Positions 44,884-55,984 of a DNA stretch of 64,000 nt are shown one piece after another. The stretch lies in assembly GCA_946902985.2 (NCBI GenBank), contig OX336393.1:360140779-360204778 (forward strand). Direction: 5' to 3'. The position numbers and the translations under genes were made by a program. Source of the stretch: Meconema thalassinum. Taxonomy: Eukaryota; Arthropoda; Insecta; Orthoptera; Tettigoniidae. The notes beneath the pieces are model-generated. The model was not told the DNA's origin. It ran no database searches and saw only the letters and a list, made by a program, of their open reading frames with translations. Within the stretch, counting starts at the first letter, position 1, and the number at the start of each line of letters is the position of its first letter.

Positions 44884-46530
44884 GGAGATATAATAGACCT
44901 TCTGTACGACATATCGCACGTGTAAGTCGTGTGAAAAAAAATCTAGGATACTCCTTGAGCCCCTTAAGCGCATTGATGAATTTTATAGTTTTAGTTGGTT
45001 CCGTGATAACCTTATAGCCATTTGCAAACTTTCACAGAAATGTAATAAATGGGGTGGCATTACTTCTTCCAGAAATAGATGGAAAGTTGTATGTCACCTC
45101 TTGAGATACTCCTTTCATGGTTACTGGCTTGCATTCCTTTATTAGTTTAATAAATGAAATTAGTTTTCTGGGAATATCTAAGAAACTGTTGGATTTAGAG
45201 CCTTAAAATATAGATTTCGGGGACCCTTTATGGCTCTATAGGGGCCCCGACTTTTGTTTCTGACACCAAGGGGTTGAAAATGAGCTTTGTCTCGTCGTTA
45301 TACGCCATTAATAATAAAATAATAATAATAATAATAATAGTAATATAACAATTTAGGGATATGAATATAATAGGCCTTCCGTGCCATATCCGCACGTGTA
45401 AATCTCGTTTAAAATTCTAGAGTACCCCTTGACCCCTTAAGCGCATTATATGTATTGATATTGATGAATATTTCAGCTTAATTTGGATCCGTTATAACCT
45501 TATAGCCGTTTGCAAACCTTCACAGTAATGTAATAAATGGAATTGCTTATTTCAGCATGTATTTTAAGGGGGTAGGCCCCCTGTTATGAGAGGCACGGAG
45601 AAGAGTTACATCAATGATTAGTGTCGTGCCTCTGATGGATATCTGTATCAAAATTTATGTTAATCCACCCAGCCGCTCTCGAGTTATAAGGACACAAAAA
45701 ATTGTCCGCAGACAAACAGACAGACAAAAAAATTATTTTTGCGTGCAGCCCTGACAAAATAGTCTGAAACGGGCAAATATCGCAAATTTCCGTGGAAATT
45801 CAGAAAAAAAACAGACAAACTTGTATTTTTATATAATAGAGAAGGGATATAATAGACCTTCCGTACCATAACCGCACTTGTAAATCGCGTGAAAACATTC
45901 TAGAGTACCCTTAAGCGCATTGTATGTATTTATGAATATTTCAGCATAATTTGGATCCGTTATAACCTTATAGCCGTTTGCAAACCTTCACAGTAATGTA
46001 ATAAATGGAATTGCCTTGCGTCTTACAGAAATAAATGGACCTCTGAGATTCAGTTGCCATGGTTACCGGCATGCATTCATTCATTAATTTATTAAGTGAA
46101 ATTAGTTTTCTGGGAATATCTCAAAAACTGTTGGTTTTAGGGTCTTAAAATGTGATTTTCAGGGACCCCCGAGTTTCGTTTCTCACATTGAGGGGATGAA
46201 AATGAGCTTTGTCTCACCCTTCTACGCCTATTTCAGCATGTATTTTAAGGGGGTTGGGCCCCTTTTATGAGAGGTACGGAGAAGAGTTACATCAATGATT
46301 AGTGTAGTGCCTCTGATGGATATCTGTATCAAATTTTACGTTGATCCACCCAGCCGTTCTTAAGTTATAAGGACCCATAATTGTCCACAGACAGACAGAC
46401 AGACAAACAAACAGACAGACAAAATTTTTATTTTTGCGCGCATCCGTCATAAAACAGTCTGAAACGCTCAAATAACGCAAATGTCCGTGGAAATTCAGAA
46501 AAAAACAGACAAACTTTCATTTTTATATAT
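44884..46530 (+). repeat. three tandem ~480-bp units
   Basis: Units start near 44884, 45357 and 45844 with GATATAATAGACCTTCYGTA, then CGCACGTGTAAATCG, ACCTTATAGCCGTTTGCAAA and TTAGTTTTCTGGGAATATC. The second and third units end with GATGGATATCTGTATCAAA, CCACCCAGCCG, an (ACAG)n tract and CCGTGGAAATTCAG. The minus-strand frames with poly-Cys/Leu/Phe are microsatellite artefacts. Confidence 0.75.
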
Positions 46531-47462
46531 AGAGAGAGATGACATCAGTTCACATTTTCATCCATAAGGTTCGTTCCTCCCATGAATTTGTTATAGGTGC
46601 CGATCTGGAGAAGACGTGGGATTGTAACTATTTTTAGCCTACTTTCGATTTTTGCAAAAAATGAAAGTAGACTTATGAGATCAACACAGGGCGAAAAAAA
46701 GTGTGTCTGTCTGTGTGTATGTGTGTGTGTGAGTCTGTGTGTGTGTATGTGTGTGTGTGAGTCTGTGTGTGTGTGTGTGTGTGTGAGTGTGTGTACTCTG
46801 AATGTCTGTCCCCCCCTATCAATTCGAACACGGTGAATGCGAATTGAACGAAATTTGGTACAAAGGTAGCACTAGCAAAGGACACCTCAGTGTCATGTTT
46901 TATATCGCCGCCATCTTTACTAAAACTGAATGGCGGCCACTCAAACGTTCAAAACGTAAAATCAAATAACGACTAACCAAATCATCCAATCTCTACCAAA
47001 TTTGGTAACAACATACCTTCGTATAGGATGCGTCTTGTGACCAAACTACAAGGTCGTCCGCCATACCATTTCAGGATGGCGGCCGTGCGAATTATGCAAA
47101 CTTTATAATCCATATCATGGGACCCACCAGTTCCGATTATCGAGCCGAGAATCGTTTTAACTGTTCTAAAGGAAGAGGCACGTACGAAATTAAAAGTTTA
47201 TTTTGTAATACTATAGTGCAGACGTGATTTTAAAAAGCTCAGCTGATTCATTAATAAGACAAGATGGCAGCGGATATCTTGTGCCTGACTTATATTTCAC
47301 TAATTTGAGTATTGAATGCAATATAGCGTACTGATAAAAAATAAATAAACTTTGTATGAAATGCTTTATATATAAATAATATACTCCAGTGATGAAATCG
47401 TTTAGTATAAATCATTATTTGCTAACAAGTTCTATGTAAGTCATTTTAAATAGAACGATATT

Positions 47463-47530
47463 CGTTGACACAATTAGCTCAGTGGTAGAGCGATAGCCAG
47501 TCGCTCAGATTCCTATGGTTCAAACCCGAT
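47463..47530 (+). repeat. tRNA-like sequence
   Basis: A-box TAGCTCAGTGGTAGAGCG and B-box GGTTCAAACCC at tRNA-like spacing, but acceptor and anticodon arms do not pair. Probably a SINE head or tRNA relic inside the Helentron-like element. Confidence 0.4.
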
Positions 47531-47596
47531 CAGAGATAGTTTTTTTGCTTGAAATGTTATATGTTTATTGTTTTGTAATGACTCAGATGTTTTAAA

Positions 47597-48116
47597 ATTA
47601 AGCGTTATATTGTGCAAATTATGGTGTAAAATATATATTTAATTAAAACATAATTCGCCAGCAGATTTACTCGAGACATCTAGCTGCCAAAAAGGTAACT
47701 TCCAGATTTTATTGAAAAGTTTCTTCTTCTGGTCGCTAGAATGCACTCGCTCTGTTAGGATTATATTGTTCGATATTTCACCACTAGATGTCCCGACTAG
47801 TCTACGTGGGGATCCATTGATTACTATACCATTATCATTCTATGCGCATCGAATTTGAAGAATGACAAGTTGATACTACGATACATTTTAACTTTTTATT
47901 TTAAAGGGTTTGTAACAGCCTATTTTGCGTTACTTGAAAATGTTATTAAGCGTTATATTGTCCACATTATGGTGTAAAATATATATTTAATTAAAACATA
48001 ATTCGCCAGCAGATTTACTCGAGACATCTAGCTGCCAAAAAGGTAACTTCCAGATTTTATTGAAAAGTTTCTTATTCTGGCTGCTAGAATGCACTCGCTC
48101 TGTTAGGATTATATTA
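47597..48116 (+). repeat. near-identical 171-bp direct repeat
   Basis: 47597-47767 and 47945-48115 match over ~171 bp with only a few differences, offset 348 bp. Much better preserved than the surrounding repeats, so the duplication is recent relative to them. Confidence 0.9.
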
Positions 48117-48261
48117 TCGAAAATATCCACATAGTTTGTATACACACGTCTCTGTAGGGTCATGGAAAGATTTGTTAATTCAATTAGGGTTGTGAAAGCC
48201 ATGCACAACCAGACGTGTAAAGACATGCCTCAACTCAAAGTTGGATGTTGCCCACGGCAGG

Positions 48262-48508
48262 TCGTAATAATAATAATAATAATGTTATTGGTTTTACATC
48301 CCTTTTAACTACTGCTGCTTTTAGAGACACCGGGGTGCCGGAATTTTGGCCCGAAGGGGATCTTTAACGTGCCAGTAAATGTACTGACACGGCTCCCTCG
48401 CATTTGTGCACCCTCAAATGCCAGCTGACTGCGCCAGGATACGAACCTGCAACCTAGGGCCCGCCAAGCGAGAACGTTACCGCTGAGCCACGCCGCCAGT
48501 CCGGTCGA
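48262..48508 (-). repeat. tRNA-derived SINE, family C (copy 2)
   Basis: Minus-strand head GGCGGCGTGGCTCAGCGGTA, B box GGTTCGTATCC, body to a (TAA)n tail at 48262-48282. Confidence 0.85.
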
Positions 48509-48898
48509 TTATGTCTCCAGATCCATAACATTCTTGATATACTTCTTATCTTTCTTTCTTTCTTCAATGATGGTAGCAGTTTTTATCTAGGTCGTGGCGT
48601 TTGGTAGAGGTAAATCGTTTCTAAGGTCTTCAACAAAGAATAGTTCTATTATACTCTTTGATAATAACAACGAGTTATAACTATACTCATACATTTAGGA
48701 GAAAGTAGGCTATATGTTCTTTACTGAACATCTTGTTTCTTTTCAGCCCGAGAGAACCTTCTGACCTGGTCGAGGGGGGAAAACAGGGACAGCCGTGGAG
48801 GCAATAGTTACTGTGCTGTTTTCATGCCAGTGAGCTATGATCATGTCGTCATTACTCCTTTTCCACTTCCTCCAATATTTCTGCCAAGGCCAGACTTC

Positions 48899-49116
48899 TA
48901 AATAATAATTATGTTATTGGATTTACGTCCTTTTTAACTGCCCTGGCTTTTGCCGGAATTTTGACCCAAAGGGATCTTTAACGTGCCAGTAAATCTACTG
49001 ACACGAATCCCTCGCATTTGCGCACTCTCAAATGCCAGCTGACTGCACCAGGATTCGATCCTGCAGGCTTGGGCACAGCAAGCGAGAACGTTGCCGCTGA
49101 ACCACGCAGCCAGTCT
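48899..49116 (-). repeat. tRNA-derived SINE, family C (copy 3)
   Basis: Minus-strand head GGCTGCGTGGTTCAGCGGCA, B box GGATCGAATCC, internal deletion in the body; tail AATAATAATTATG. Confidence 0.85.
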
Positions 49117-49605
49117 AGACGTCTGCAATATCGAAATAATTATCGTATTGTATTTTCTGAAACACTGCCTGCAGCCAGATATCTCGGCAAAGGTATGGTC
49201 TTGAATACGGTACTGTCATAAAAAATATGCTACGGTGACATAAAAAATACTATATGAATGCATGCACTGTAAAAAAAAGCTGTATATGGAAGAACGTTTT
49301 GTGTATAAATGCATGAAATGTATTCTAACTCAATACATATGAATGTGCTACAGAAAATAACTTGCCTTACCACTGACCCTGTCCCGGGCATGAGCAGGTA
49401 TAAAGAAACACGTAAAATATGTTAATGAATTATAAATTAGATATGTTCACTACCATAATCCTGAAGACAAAGTAACCTATCTCCATTTTACGCAAATAAT
49501 TTAACATGCTGTACCTTTTGCGGCATGCCATCACGACGTGAGAAACAAACCACGAAATGCGCCGAATTGTAACTAGTGTGCGGGAAATGAATTAATAGAC
49601 CTTCC
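49117..49605. other. no gene seen
   Basis: No repeat or coding signal recognised; ends at the 5' break of LINE copy A. Confidence 0.4.
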
Positions 49606-51024
49606 TTGATGTTGCTACGCTGCATAGGAGATGAAGGTCTGATCAGGTTATTTCACTTGGTGTGTAGGATTTATGAGACAGGTGTGGTACCCCCTGATTT
49701 CAAGAAGAATGTAATCATCCCTATACCAAAGAAAGTGGGAGCTGACAGATGTGAAGATTACCGTACAATCACCTTGATTACTCATGCTTCAAAGATCCTG
49801 TCTAGAATAATTTACAAGAGGATTGAAAGCCAGATAGAAACGGAGTTGGGTGAAGACCAGTTTGGTTTCAGGAGAAATGTAGGAACAAGGGAAGCTGTAC
49901 TAAGTCTTAGGCTGATTTTGGAAGGCAGAATAAGGAAAGATAAGAGAACGTTCATGGCTTTTGTAGACTTAGAAAAGGCTTTTGATAACGTTGATTGGAC
50001 TAAATTGTTTGACATTTTGAAATCTATTGGAATAAAGTACAGGGATAGGAGGGTGATATACAATCTGTACAGAAACCAGACAGCAGTCATTCGAGTTGAA
50101 GGACATGAGAGAGAAGCTGGTATTCAGAAAGGTGTAAGGCAAGGCTGCAACTTATCACCCATACTTTTCAATCTTTACATTGAACAAGCAATGAAGGAAA
50201 TTAGAGAAAAATTTAAAGTGGGAGTGAAGATTCAAGGAGAAATAATTTCAACTCTGAGATTTGCTGATGACATCGTCATCTTGGCCGACAAGCCTGAGGA
50301 TTTGAATGAGTTTTTGAATGGTATGGACTCCGTCTTACAGAAAGAATTCATGATGAAAATAAATAAATGTAAAACAAAAATACTGGAATGCAGCCGAGAT
50401 AAACCAGAAACCTCTATGGAGATCAAATTGGCAGGTGAAAAGCTGAAGGAAGTAGGAGACTTCTGTTACTTAGGATGCAGAATAACCAGTGATGGACGAA
50501 GCAAAGAGGATATTAAAAGTAGGTTGGCTCAGGCAAAGAAAGCATTTCTACAAAAAAGTAATCTGTTGACATCGAATATAGATTTAGGTATTAGGAAGTC
50601 ATTTTTGAAAGCCTTTGTCTGGAGCGTGGCGCTCTATGGAAGTGAAACTTGGACTATTGGTGCAGCAGAAAAGAGGAGAATTGAAGCATTTGAAATGTGG
50701 TGTTACAGGAGAATGATGAAGATCAGATGGGTAGATAGGGTTACAAACAAAGAGGTATTAAGACGAGTGGGAGAGGAGAGATGTTTCTGGCGACTGCTAA
50801 TGAAGAGAAGAGATAGGTTGGTAGGACACATACTAAGACACCCAGGAATAGCAAGCTTAGTTATGGAAGGAAGGGTCGAGGACAAAAACTGTAGGGGTAG
50901 ACCAAGGTTAGAATATGTTAAACAGATTGCCTCGGATGTAGGGTGTCGGAGCTATGTAGAGATGAAACGATTAGCTCAGGACAGGGAGGCATGGAGGGCT
51001 GCATCAAACCAGTCAAAAGACTGA
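49606..51024 (+). CDS. RTE-like LINE ORF2, 5'-truncated copy A (RT to C-terminus)
   Basis: Open frame of 472 codons without stops. Residues ~30-60 hold the RT finger (VIIPIPKKVGADRCEDYRTI); motif A is FVDLEKAFDNVDW (~118-130); motif B GVRQGCNLSPILFNLYIEQ (~180-198); catalytic box FADD at 219-222; then GDFCYLGCRITSDGR, a YGSETWTI block and the C-terminal GRPRLEYVKQIASDVGC, WRAA. The endonuclease and the first part of RT are missing: similarity begins abruptly at ~49606, as expected from 5' truncation during target-primed reverse transcription. The ATG at 49609 is not a genuine start. The ORF ends in its normal C-terminus, so little decay has occurred. Retrotransposon protein, acts on its own RNA; not a host gene. 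Confidence 0.85.
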   Translation: MMLLRCIGDEGLIRLFHLVCRIYETGVVPPDFKKNVIIPIPKKVGADRCEDYRTITLITHASKILSRIIYKRIESQIETELGEDQFGFRRNVGTREAVLSLRLILEGRIRKDKRTFMAFVDLEKAFDNVDWTKLFDILKSIGIKYRDRRVIYNLYRNQTAVIRVEGHEREAGIQKGVRQGCNLSPILFNLYIEQAMKEIREKFKVGVKIQGEIISTLRFADDIVILADKPEDLNEFLNGMDSVLQKEFMMKINKCKTKILECSRDKPETSMEIKLAGEKLKEVGDFCYLGCRITSDGRSKEDIKSRLAQAKKAFLQKSNLLTSNIDLGIRKSFLKAFVWSVALYGSETWTIGAAEKRRIEAFEMWCYRRMMKIRWVDRVTNKEVLRRVGEERCFWRLLMKRRDRLVGHILRHPGIASLVMEGRVEDKNCRGRPRLEYVKQIASDVGCRSYVEMKRLAQDREAWRAASNQSKD

Positions 51025-51062
51025 AGACTCAAACAACAACCTTGATAATATAAGCGCGAAGT

Positions 51063-51344
51063 TTGAATATCTTTAACTGGCCGAGGTCCTGTTGGGCAAG
51101 AAATTTAATGACCGGTACAAATGAAGCAGGACAAAGACTCATAGAATTCGGCCTAGATAATTCACTGATTATTACCAACACACTATTCCAGTTGCCTAAA
51201 AGACGTCTATACACTTGGACTTCACCAGATGGCCAATACCGGAATCAAATTGATTACATAATTTGTAATAGTAGGTGGAAAAGTGCTATTCAATCTACTA
51301 CAACAAGACCAGGCGCTGACTGCGGTCAGATCATGAATTATTAA
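51063..51344 (+). pseudogene. LINE copy B: endonuclease C-terminal part
   Basis: The frame contains TNEAGQRLIEFGLDNSLIIT, NTLFQLPKRRLYTWTSPDGQ and YRNQIDYIICNSRWKSAIQS, then TRPGADCG. This is the end of an AP-type (exonuclease-endonuclease-phosphatase) domain as in RTE/'craniofacial development protein 2-like' proteins. The next motif, with the catalytic Asp-His (SDH), is coded in another frame from 51326: one base is missing between 51325 and 51326. The N-terminal half of the endonuclease is absent and copy A's 3' end lies only ~40 bp upstream. Confidence 0.8.
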
Positions 51345-53458
51345 TTACAAAATTCCGGTTGAAGTTGAGGAAAACGGCTAGAACTGCCTCCTCATACAGA
51401 TTTGACCTGGGAAGAATCCCTTGTGATTATAGAGTAGAAGTCAGGAACAGATTTAATACATTACAGATTGGAGACAAAACCCCTGAAGAGTTGTGGACAG
51501 AAGTATCTGCTGCTGTTAAGCAGGAAGCAGAAAAATACATTCCCAAGGAAAAGAATATGAAGAAGGCCAAATGGTTATCGGATCAGGCACTGGAAATTGC
51601 AGAAGAACGAAGGAATGCAAAAATTAAAGGGGATAGATCAGCAATGTTTGAGTTTAATGCAGAGTTTAGAAGATTAGCTAGAAGAGATAAGAATATTTTT
51701 ATAACTAATCAATGTAAGGAAGTTGAGGAAAATAACAGAATGGGCAAGACGAGGGAACTTTACAAGAAAATTAAGGATATCAAAGGAAAATTTCAGGCCA
51801 AATTTGGGATGGTAAAAAATAAAAGTGGCAAAGATCTAACAGAAGCAGAGGACATTAAGGAAAGATGGATGGAATATGTAGAAGATCTGTATAAGAAAGA
51901 ACCATGTATTATGGATAATGACGTTCATGTGCCCTTCGAACCAGAACCAGATATTTTGGAAACTGAAGTCAAATGGGACCTAGAGAATATTGCTAAAAAC
52001 AAAGCAAGTGGACATGATGGAATTCCAATAGAAATGTTCAAAGAAGTTGGAGATAGTGCAGTGAAAATTTTACATTCCATATGTCAGCAAATATGGAAAA
52101 CCCAACAATGGCCAAAAGACTGGAAAAGTTCAGTATTCATCCCAATTCCTAGGAAGGGAAATTCTAAAGAATGCACGAATCACCGAACAATAGCACTTAT
52201 CTCACATGCTAGCAAAGTCATGCTTAAAATCCTACAAAATAGACTTCGCCAGTATGTAGACCGAGAGCTACCTGAAGAACAAGCTGGATTTCGTAAAGGA
52301 AGAGGGACCAGAGATCAAATCGCCAACGTACGATGGATAATGGAGAAGGCAAGAGAGTTCCAGAAAGATGTATATTTTTGTTTTATTGATTATGCTAAAG
52401 CTTTTGACTGTGTTGATCATAATGAGTTATGGAAAGTACTAAAATACATGGGAGTACCAGAACATATCATTAACCTCATCCGGAACTTATACTCTGATCA
52501 AGAAGCTACAGTGAGAACCATATATGGAACAACTAAATGGGTTAAGATTCAAAAAGGAGTACGGCAAGGCTGTATATTGTCACCTTACCTTTTCAATCTG
52601 TATGCAGAACACATTATGAGGAATGTGGGGTTAGATGAAGAAGGAACAATAATCAAAATAGCAGGGTTAAATATAAACAACCTGAGATATGCAGATGATA
52701 CAATCCTGATGGCTGAAACTGAAGAAGATTTAAAAAACCTCTTACTGAAAGTGAAAGAGGAAAGTTCAAAGGCTGGACTAATGTTGAATGTCAAGAAAAC
52801 AAAAATTATGACAACTACAACTGTCAATTCTTGGCAAGTAGGAGGAGAAAAAATGGAGATAGTCTCTGTTTTTAACTATCTTGGCTCACAGATTTCTGCC
52901 GATGGTGACTGCAGTCATGAGATCAAAAGACGATTGCTACTTGGTAGACAGGCATTTTCAAATCTGGACAATGTCTTAAGGAGTAGAGATCTAACCTTAA
53001 CAACAAAGATCCGTATAATAAGGGCTATGGTTTTTCCAGTTGTGATGTACGGATGTGAGACCTGGACCATAAGAAAAGCTGAACGCCGTAGAATAGATTC
53101 CTTTGAATTATGGTGTTGGAGAAAAGTTCTTAGAGTTCCATGGATTGCGAAGAGAACCAATAAGTCAGTTTTACAGCAAATTAAACCAGTGTGTTCCTTG
53201 GAGGGCTTAATTCTGAAACAAAAACTGGGCCACTTTGGTCACATCATGAGAAGACATGATTCATTAGAGAAGACCTTAATGCTGGGGAAGATAGAAGGCA
53301 CAAGAAGAAGAGGGAGGCAAAGAATGAGATGGATGGATGGCATCACAGAAGCACTAAATTCCAGCTTGGAAAATCTTCGGGAGGCAGTGCAGGACAGAAG
53401 AAATTGGCGTAGATTAGTACATGGGGTCACGGAGAGTCGGAATCGGCTAAACGAATAG
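51326..53458 (+). CDS. LINE copy B: RTE/BovB-like reverse transcriptase
   Basis: About 710 codons open. It begins with the endonuclease SDH motif at 51326-51334 (frame continued from the pseudogene above by a frameshift), then a linker, then RT from ~residue 215 of the 51359 frame: NKASGHDGIPIEMFK, VFIPIPRKGNSKECTNHRTI, motif A FIDYAKAFDCVDH (~342-354), motif B GVRQGCILSPYLFNLYAEH, box YADD at 444-447, NYLGSQISADGDCSHEIKRR, YGCETWTI, and the tail HFGHIMRRHDSLEKTLMLGK, RRRGRQRMRWMDGITEALNS, RNWRRLVHGVTESRNRLNE. The tail is strikingly like the C-terminus of BovB-type RTE proteins. Apart from the one-base loss the coding region looks intact, so the copy is young. A different subfamily from copy A. 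Confidence 0.85.
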   Translation, partial: SDHELLITKFRLKLRKTARTASSYRFDLGRIPCDYRVEVRNRFNTLQIGDKTPEELWTEVSAAVKQEAEKYIPKEKNMKKAKWLSDQALEIAEERRNAKIKGDRSAMFEFNAEFRRLARRDKNIFITNQCKEVEENNRMGKTRELYKKIKDIKGKFQAKFGMVKNKSGKDLTEAEDIKERWMEYVEDLYKKEPCIMDNDVHVPFEPEPDILETEVKWDLENIAKNKASGHDGIPIEMFKEVGDSAVKILHSICQQIWKTQQWPKDWKSSVFIPIPRKGNSKECTNHRTIALISHASKVMLKILQNRLRQYVDRELPEEQAGFRKGRGTRDQIANVRWIMEKAREFQKDVYFCFIDYAKAFDCVDHNELWKVLKYMGVPEHIINLIRNLYSDQEATVRTIYGTTKWVKIQKGVRQGCILSPYLFNLYAEHIMRNVGLDEEGTIIKIAGLNINNLRYADDTILMAETEEDLKNLLLKVKEESSKAGLMLNVKKTKIMTTTTVNSWQVGGEKMEIVSVFNYLGSQISADGDCSHEIKRRLLLGRQAFSNLDNVLRSRDLTLTTKIRIIRAMVFPVVMYGCETWTIRKAERRRIDSFELWCWRKVLRVPWIAKRTNKSVLQQIKPVCSLEGLILKQKLGHFGHIMRRHDSLEKTLMLGKIEGTRRRGRQRMRWMDGITEALNSSLENLREAVQDRRNWRRLVHGVTESRNRLNE

Positions 53459-53459
53459 A

Positions 53460-53507
53460 GAGAGAGACTGCGTTTCCATATGTTAACGCTAGGCGTTTAT
53501 GTGTTAA
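53460..53507 (-). mobile_element. piggyBac-like terminus at TTAA
   Basis: On the minus strand TTAA (53507-53504) is followed by CACATAAACGCCTAGCG, close to the terminus TTAA-CCCATGAACGCC at 43853 (9 of the first 12 bases). It abuts the 3' end of LINE copy B (GAGAGAGAGAC). Confidence 0.45.
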
Positions 53508-55984
53508 CCTGATAATGCTTTAGTTGCGTGTTTTCACTCGTGTGCTGGCTGATTTTCAAAATTAATATACACACTCACTTATCATAATGCACTACGCAAC
53601 TATGGTATAGTAAATGTTAAAGAAAGGAGTAACACAAAGTCCAACGACCAACAACTTTCTATATATTTATATGGATTAATATATCTTCGTTCAACAGTGA
53701 CGTAATGCTATCTAACGCCATTTTCTACAACTTCTCGCCCCTTGGCATCCACACCACACACCAATCTGCTACAAATGTGTTCGTCTTCAACGCATATCGC
53801 GGGAAATCGAACAACGCAAAATTGTTAGGTCCCGATGTCGGTTCAAGACAACATTAACCCCAGTTCAACCTTTTCAGCAACCACCTCGCTTCCTAACAAT
53901 AAAAAGCTGCTGACTCGGGTCAGAGAGGTCAGTCAGGCACTACATCGCGGAAGGCTGAGAATCACAGAGGTAGATTGCCTGCCAATCGGGAGATCGGGCA
54001 AGATGGGCCGTTGGAAGCTTGTTGGCCAAGGGGCCCGGAGCTGAGGCAGTACTTGTGAACACCATAGCTAGCAAAGCTGAGGAAACAGGTGAGAACCAGT
54101 ATTTCAATTTTACTTCAGGATTAAATTGTAATCAATCGTAATCCTTGTGTCCACGGTGGTGGCATTAAACTTTCAACCTCTTTCATTGTGGAGTATACCC
54201 TGAATCCTGGAATCTCGTCCCAATTTAATTTCCTTGTATAGCCTAGTAGAGACTGTACTGTTAGTTAGTTAGTTAATTAGTTAGTTAGTTATTGTTGTGT
54301 TAAGGGGCGGAACCACGAGGCCATCTGCCCTTATTAACACGGATTAAAGTATACAAATTTGGAATGGAATTTAAATTTTAGAGGTGGATACCTAAATTTG
54401 AAAAATCCGAAAATTAATAAAACAAAAAATTATATAAAGCTAATAATTATAAAAATAAACACAAATTACGGAAAAAAATATCATTCAAAAACGAACAAAT
54501 CGTTGAGTTAATGTACAGTATCCCTAACAGACGCTATCGGTAAGGACACGATAACGACCCTAGTACATTATCTTGCAGTACCCCTGATCGGACTATGGTT
54601 TAAGACAGTGCCATCAGGTGGGGACACAACAATATAAGGCTACGCCCGCCGCAGTTTTAGAAAGTTACTTTGCAACTTAATATTAAGGCGCCAATGCACT
54701 AACTGTTAAACATCTCCTTACTCTTCAAACTCGGTGTGTGCCACTTTTTCGTAGCTTCAAAAATTCTTACTTATCACAGTGTTACTACTCAAGAAAATAA
54801 TCAACCGAACAAGGAGGAAATGAAGAAATCCAGATGACAGGAGAGGAGGAAGGAATCCTTGTAATGCATTTAATTTCTTTATTGATCATTTATCTGTCTC
54901 CATTTTTCTTCCATTTTTATCCTAGTGGAGCAGTTACAACGATATGATGATGATAATTGTTGATTTAAGGGGCCTAACATCAAGGTTATCGGCCCAGTTA
55001 CAACGATAGCATGATAAAATGTAGCACTAACTATTTAGATATACGGTATGCCATTTTGGCAAAATTATTTTTATTTACATCAAATTAAACCTCACATTAG
55101 TTACAGATCAGTCTTTAACTATTTTTATAAAATAAATAATAGAAATCCCATGTAGAATATTTATTTACAAATTGTATGAGTTTCTGTTCTTTTAATAACA
55201 TATGGCCGAAACTGCTACATTTAATATACATTAAATAATTTATTTTTATTGATTAATGTGTGGTAACCCCAGTGGTATTTCATTTAGATAAAACCTAGCC
55301 ACCAATTTCATAGGGGTGTGGTAACTAAAAATTACCCCGCTTTTTAGTGAGAGTAGAATTTTTGTGTATCATTTTTTATATTAGGGAAGGTCATACATAA
55401 CCTGCATATCTTAAAAATATAGAGAACTAAGCCGCCTGGCCACATTTAAACAAAGGGCATTTGAAGAAAAAAATAGGTATATGAACAACATGCTGACAAT
55501 GTTCGAGTCAAAAAACAATAACATTTCATCGTAAGGGATTTATTTTATCCCGGTAGTTAATAAGACATTAATTAATCTTCATCTACCAACAATTAAAGCT
55601 ACAGCAGGTATACAGTACACTTTCTTCTTTTGTCTTCTCTTTTAGAATTCAGACATATCACTATTGAGTAATATTAACCCCCAAATGCTGCCGAATTAAA
55701 TTTTGAACTTATCTCTCAAAAATCGAATAAAACACTGAAGATTATGTTATTTTCAACTTAAATAACTTGATTTCCAGAATATATACATACCAGCACTGTA
55801 AAGTAATGTTGATGTTGATTATGAAGATTATAAATTTTTATGTAAAGGCCGAACTGCGAGGTCATTTGCCCCAAAAGTAATCTTGTGACAAGCAGATTGA
55901 TTCAAAGTTTAAATATACTCCAAAAAGCAATAAATAATGAAAAAGTGTTAGAGTGTGTTAAAAATCATCGTAAATGATCATTTT
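53508..55984. other. no confident gene; scraps of small repeats
   Basis: At 54261-54345 a (TTAG)n tract and TTAAGGGGCGGAACCACGAG, CCATCTGCCC is the inverse of the 65-bp insertion at 28056-28125. At 54945-54995 and 55805-55875 short pieces (TTTAAGGGGCCTAACATCAA; GGCCGAACTGCGAGGTCATT) recall other short repeat ends. A 69-residue frame at 53835-54044 has no recognisable feature. Confidence 0.35.

Larger units (their letters stand above)
46635..48737 (+). mobile_element. Helentron-like element, family A, 2.1-kb copy
   Basis: 5' TAGCCTACTTTCGATTTTTG, a GT/GTGTGA microsatellite (46700-46795), CCCCCCTATCAATTCGAACA and the family interior. 3' end GAAAGTAGGCTA (48701-48712), hairpin ATGTTC-tttact-GAACAT (48714-48731) and CTTGTT. 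Compared with 10525-11190 it carries ~1.4 kb more, including the duplicated 171-bp block and an inserted SINE (48262-48508). Confidence 0.6.

Noticed and set aside
46597..46885. Cys/Val- and Thr/His-rich proteins on both strands
   Set aside because: GT/CA microsatellite read in several frames.
49606..53458. Host genes (craniofacial development protein 2-like) as such ORFs are often named in annotations
   Set aside because: Endonuclease-RT architecture and 5' truncation identify RTE retrotransposons; the host-gene name is an annotation carry-over.
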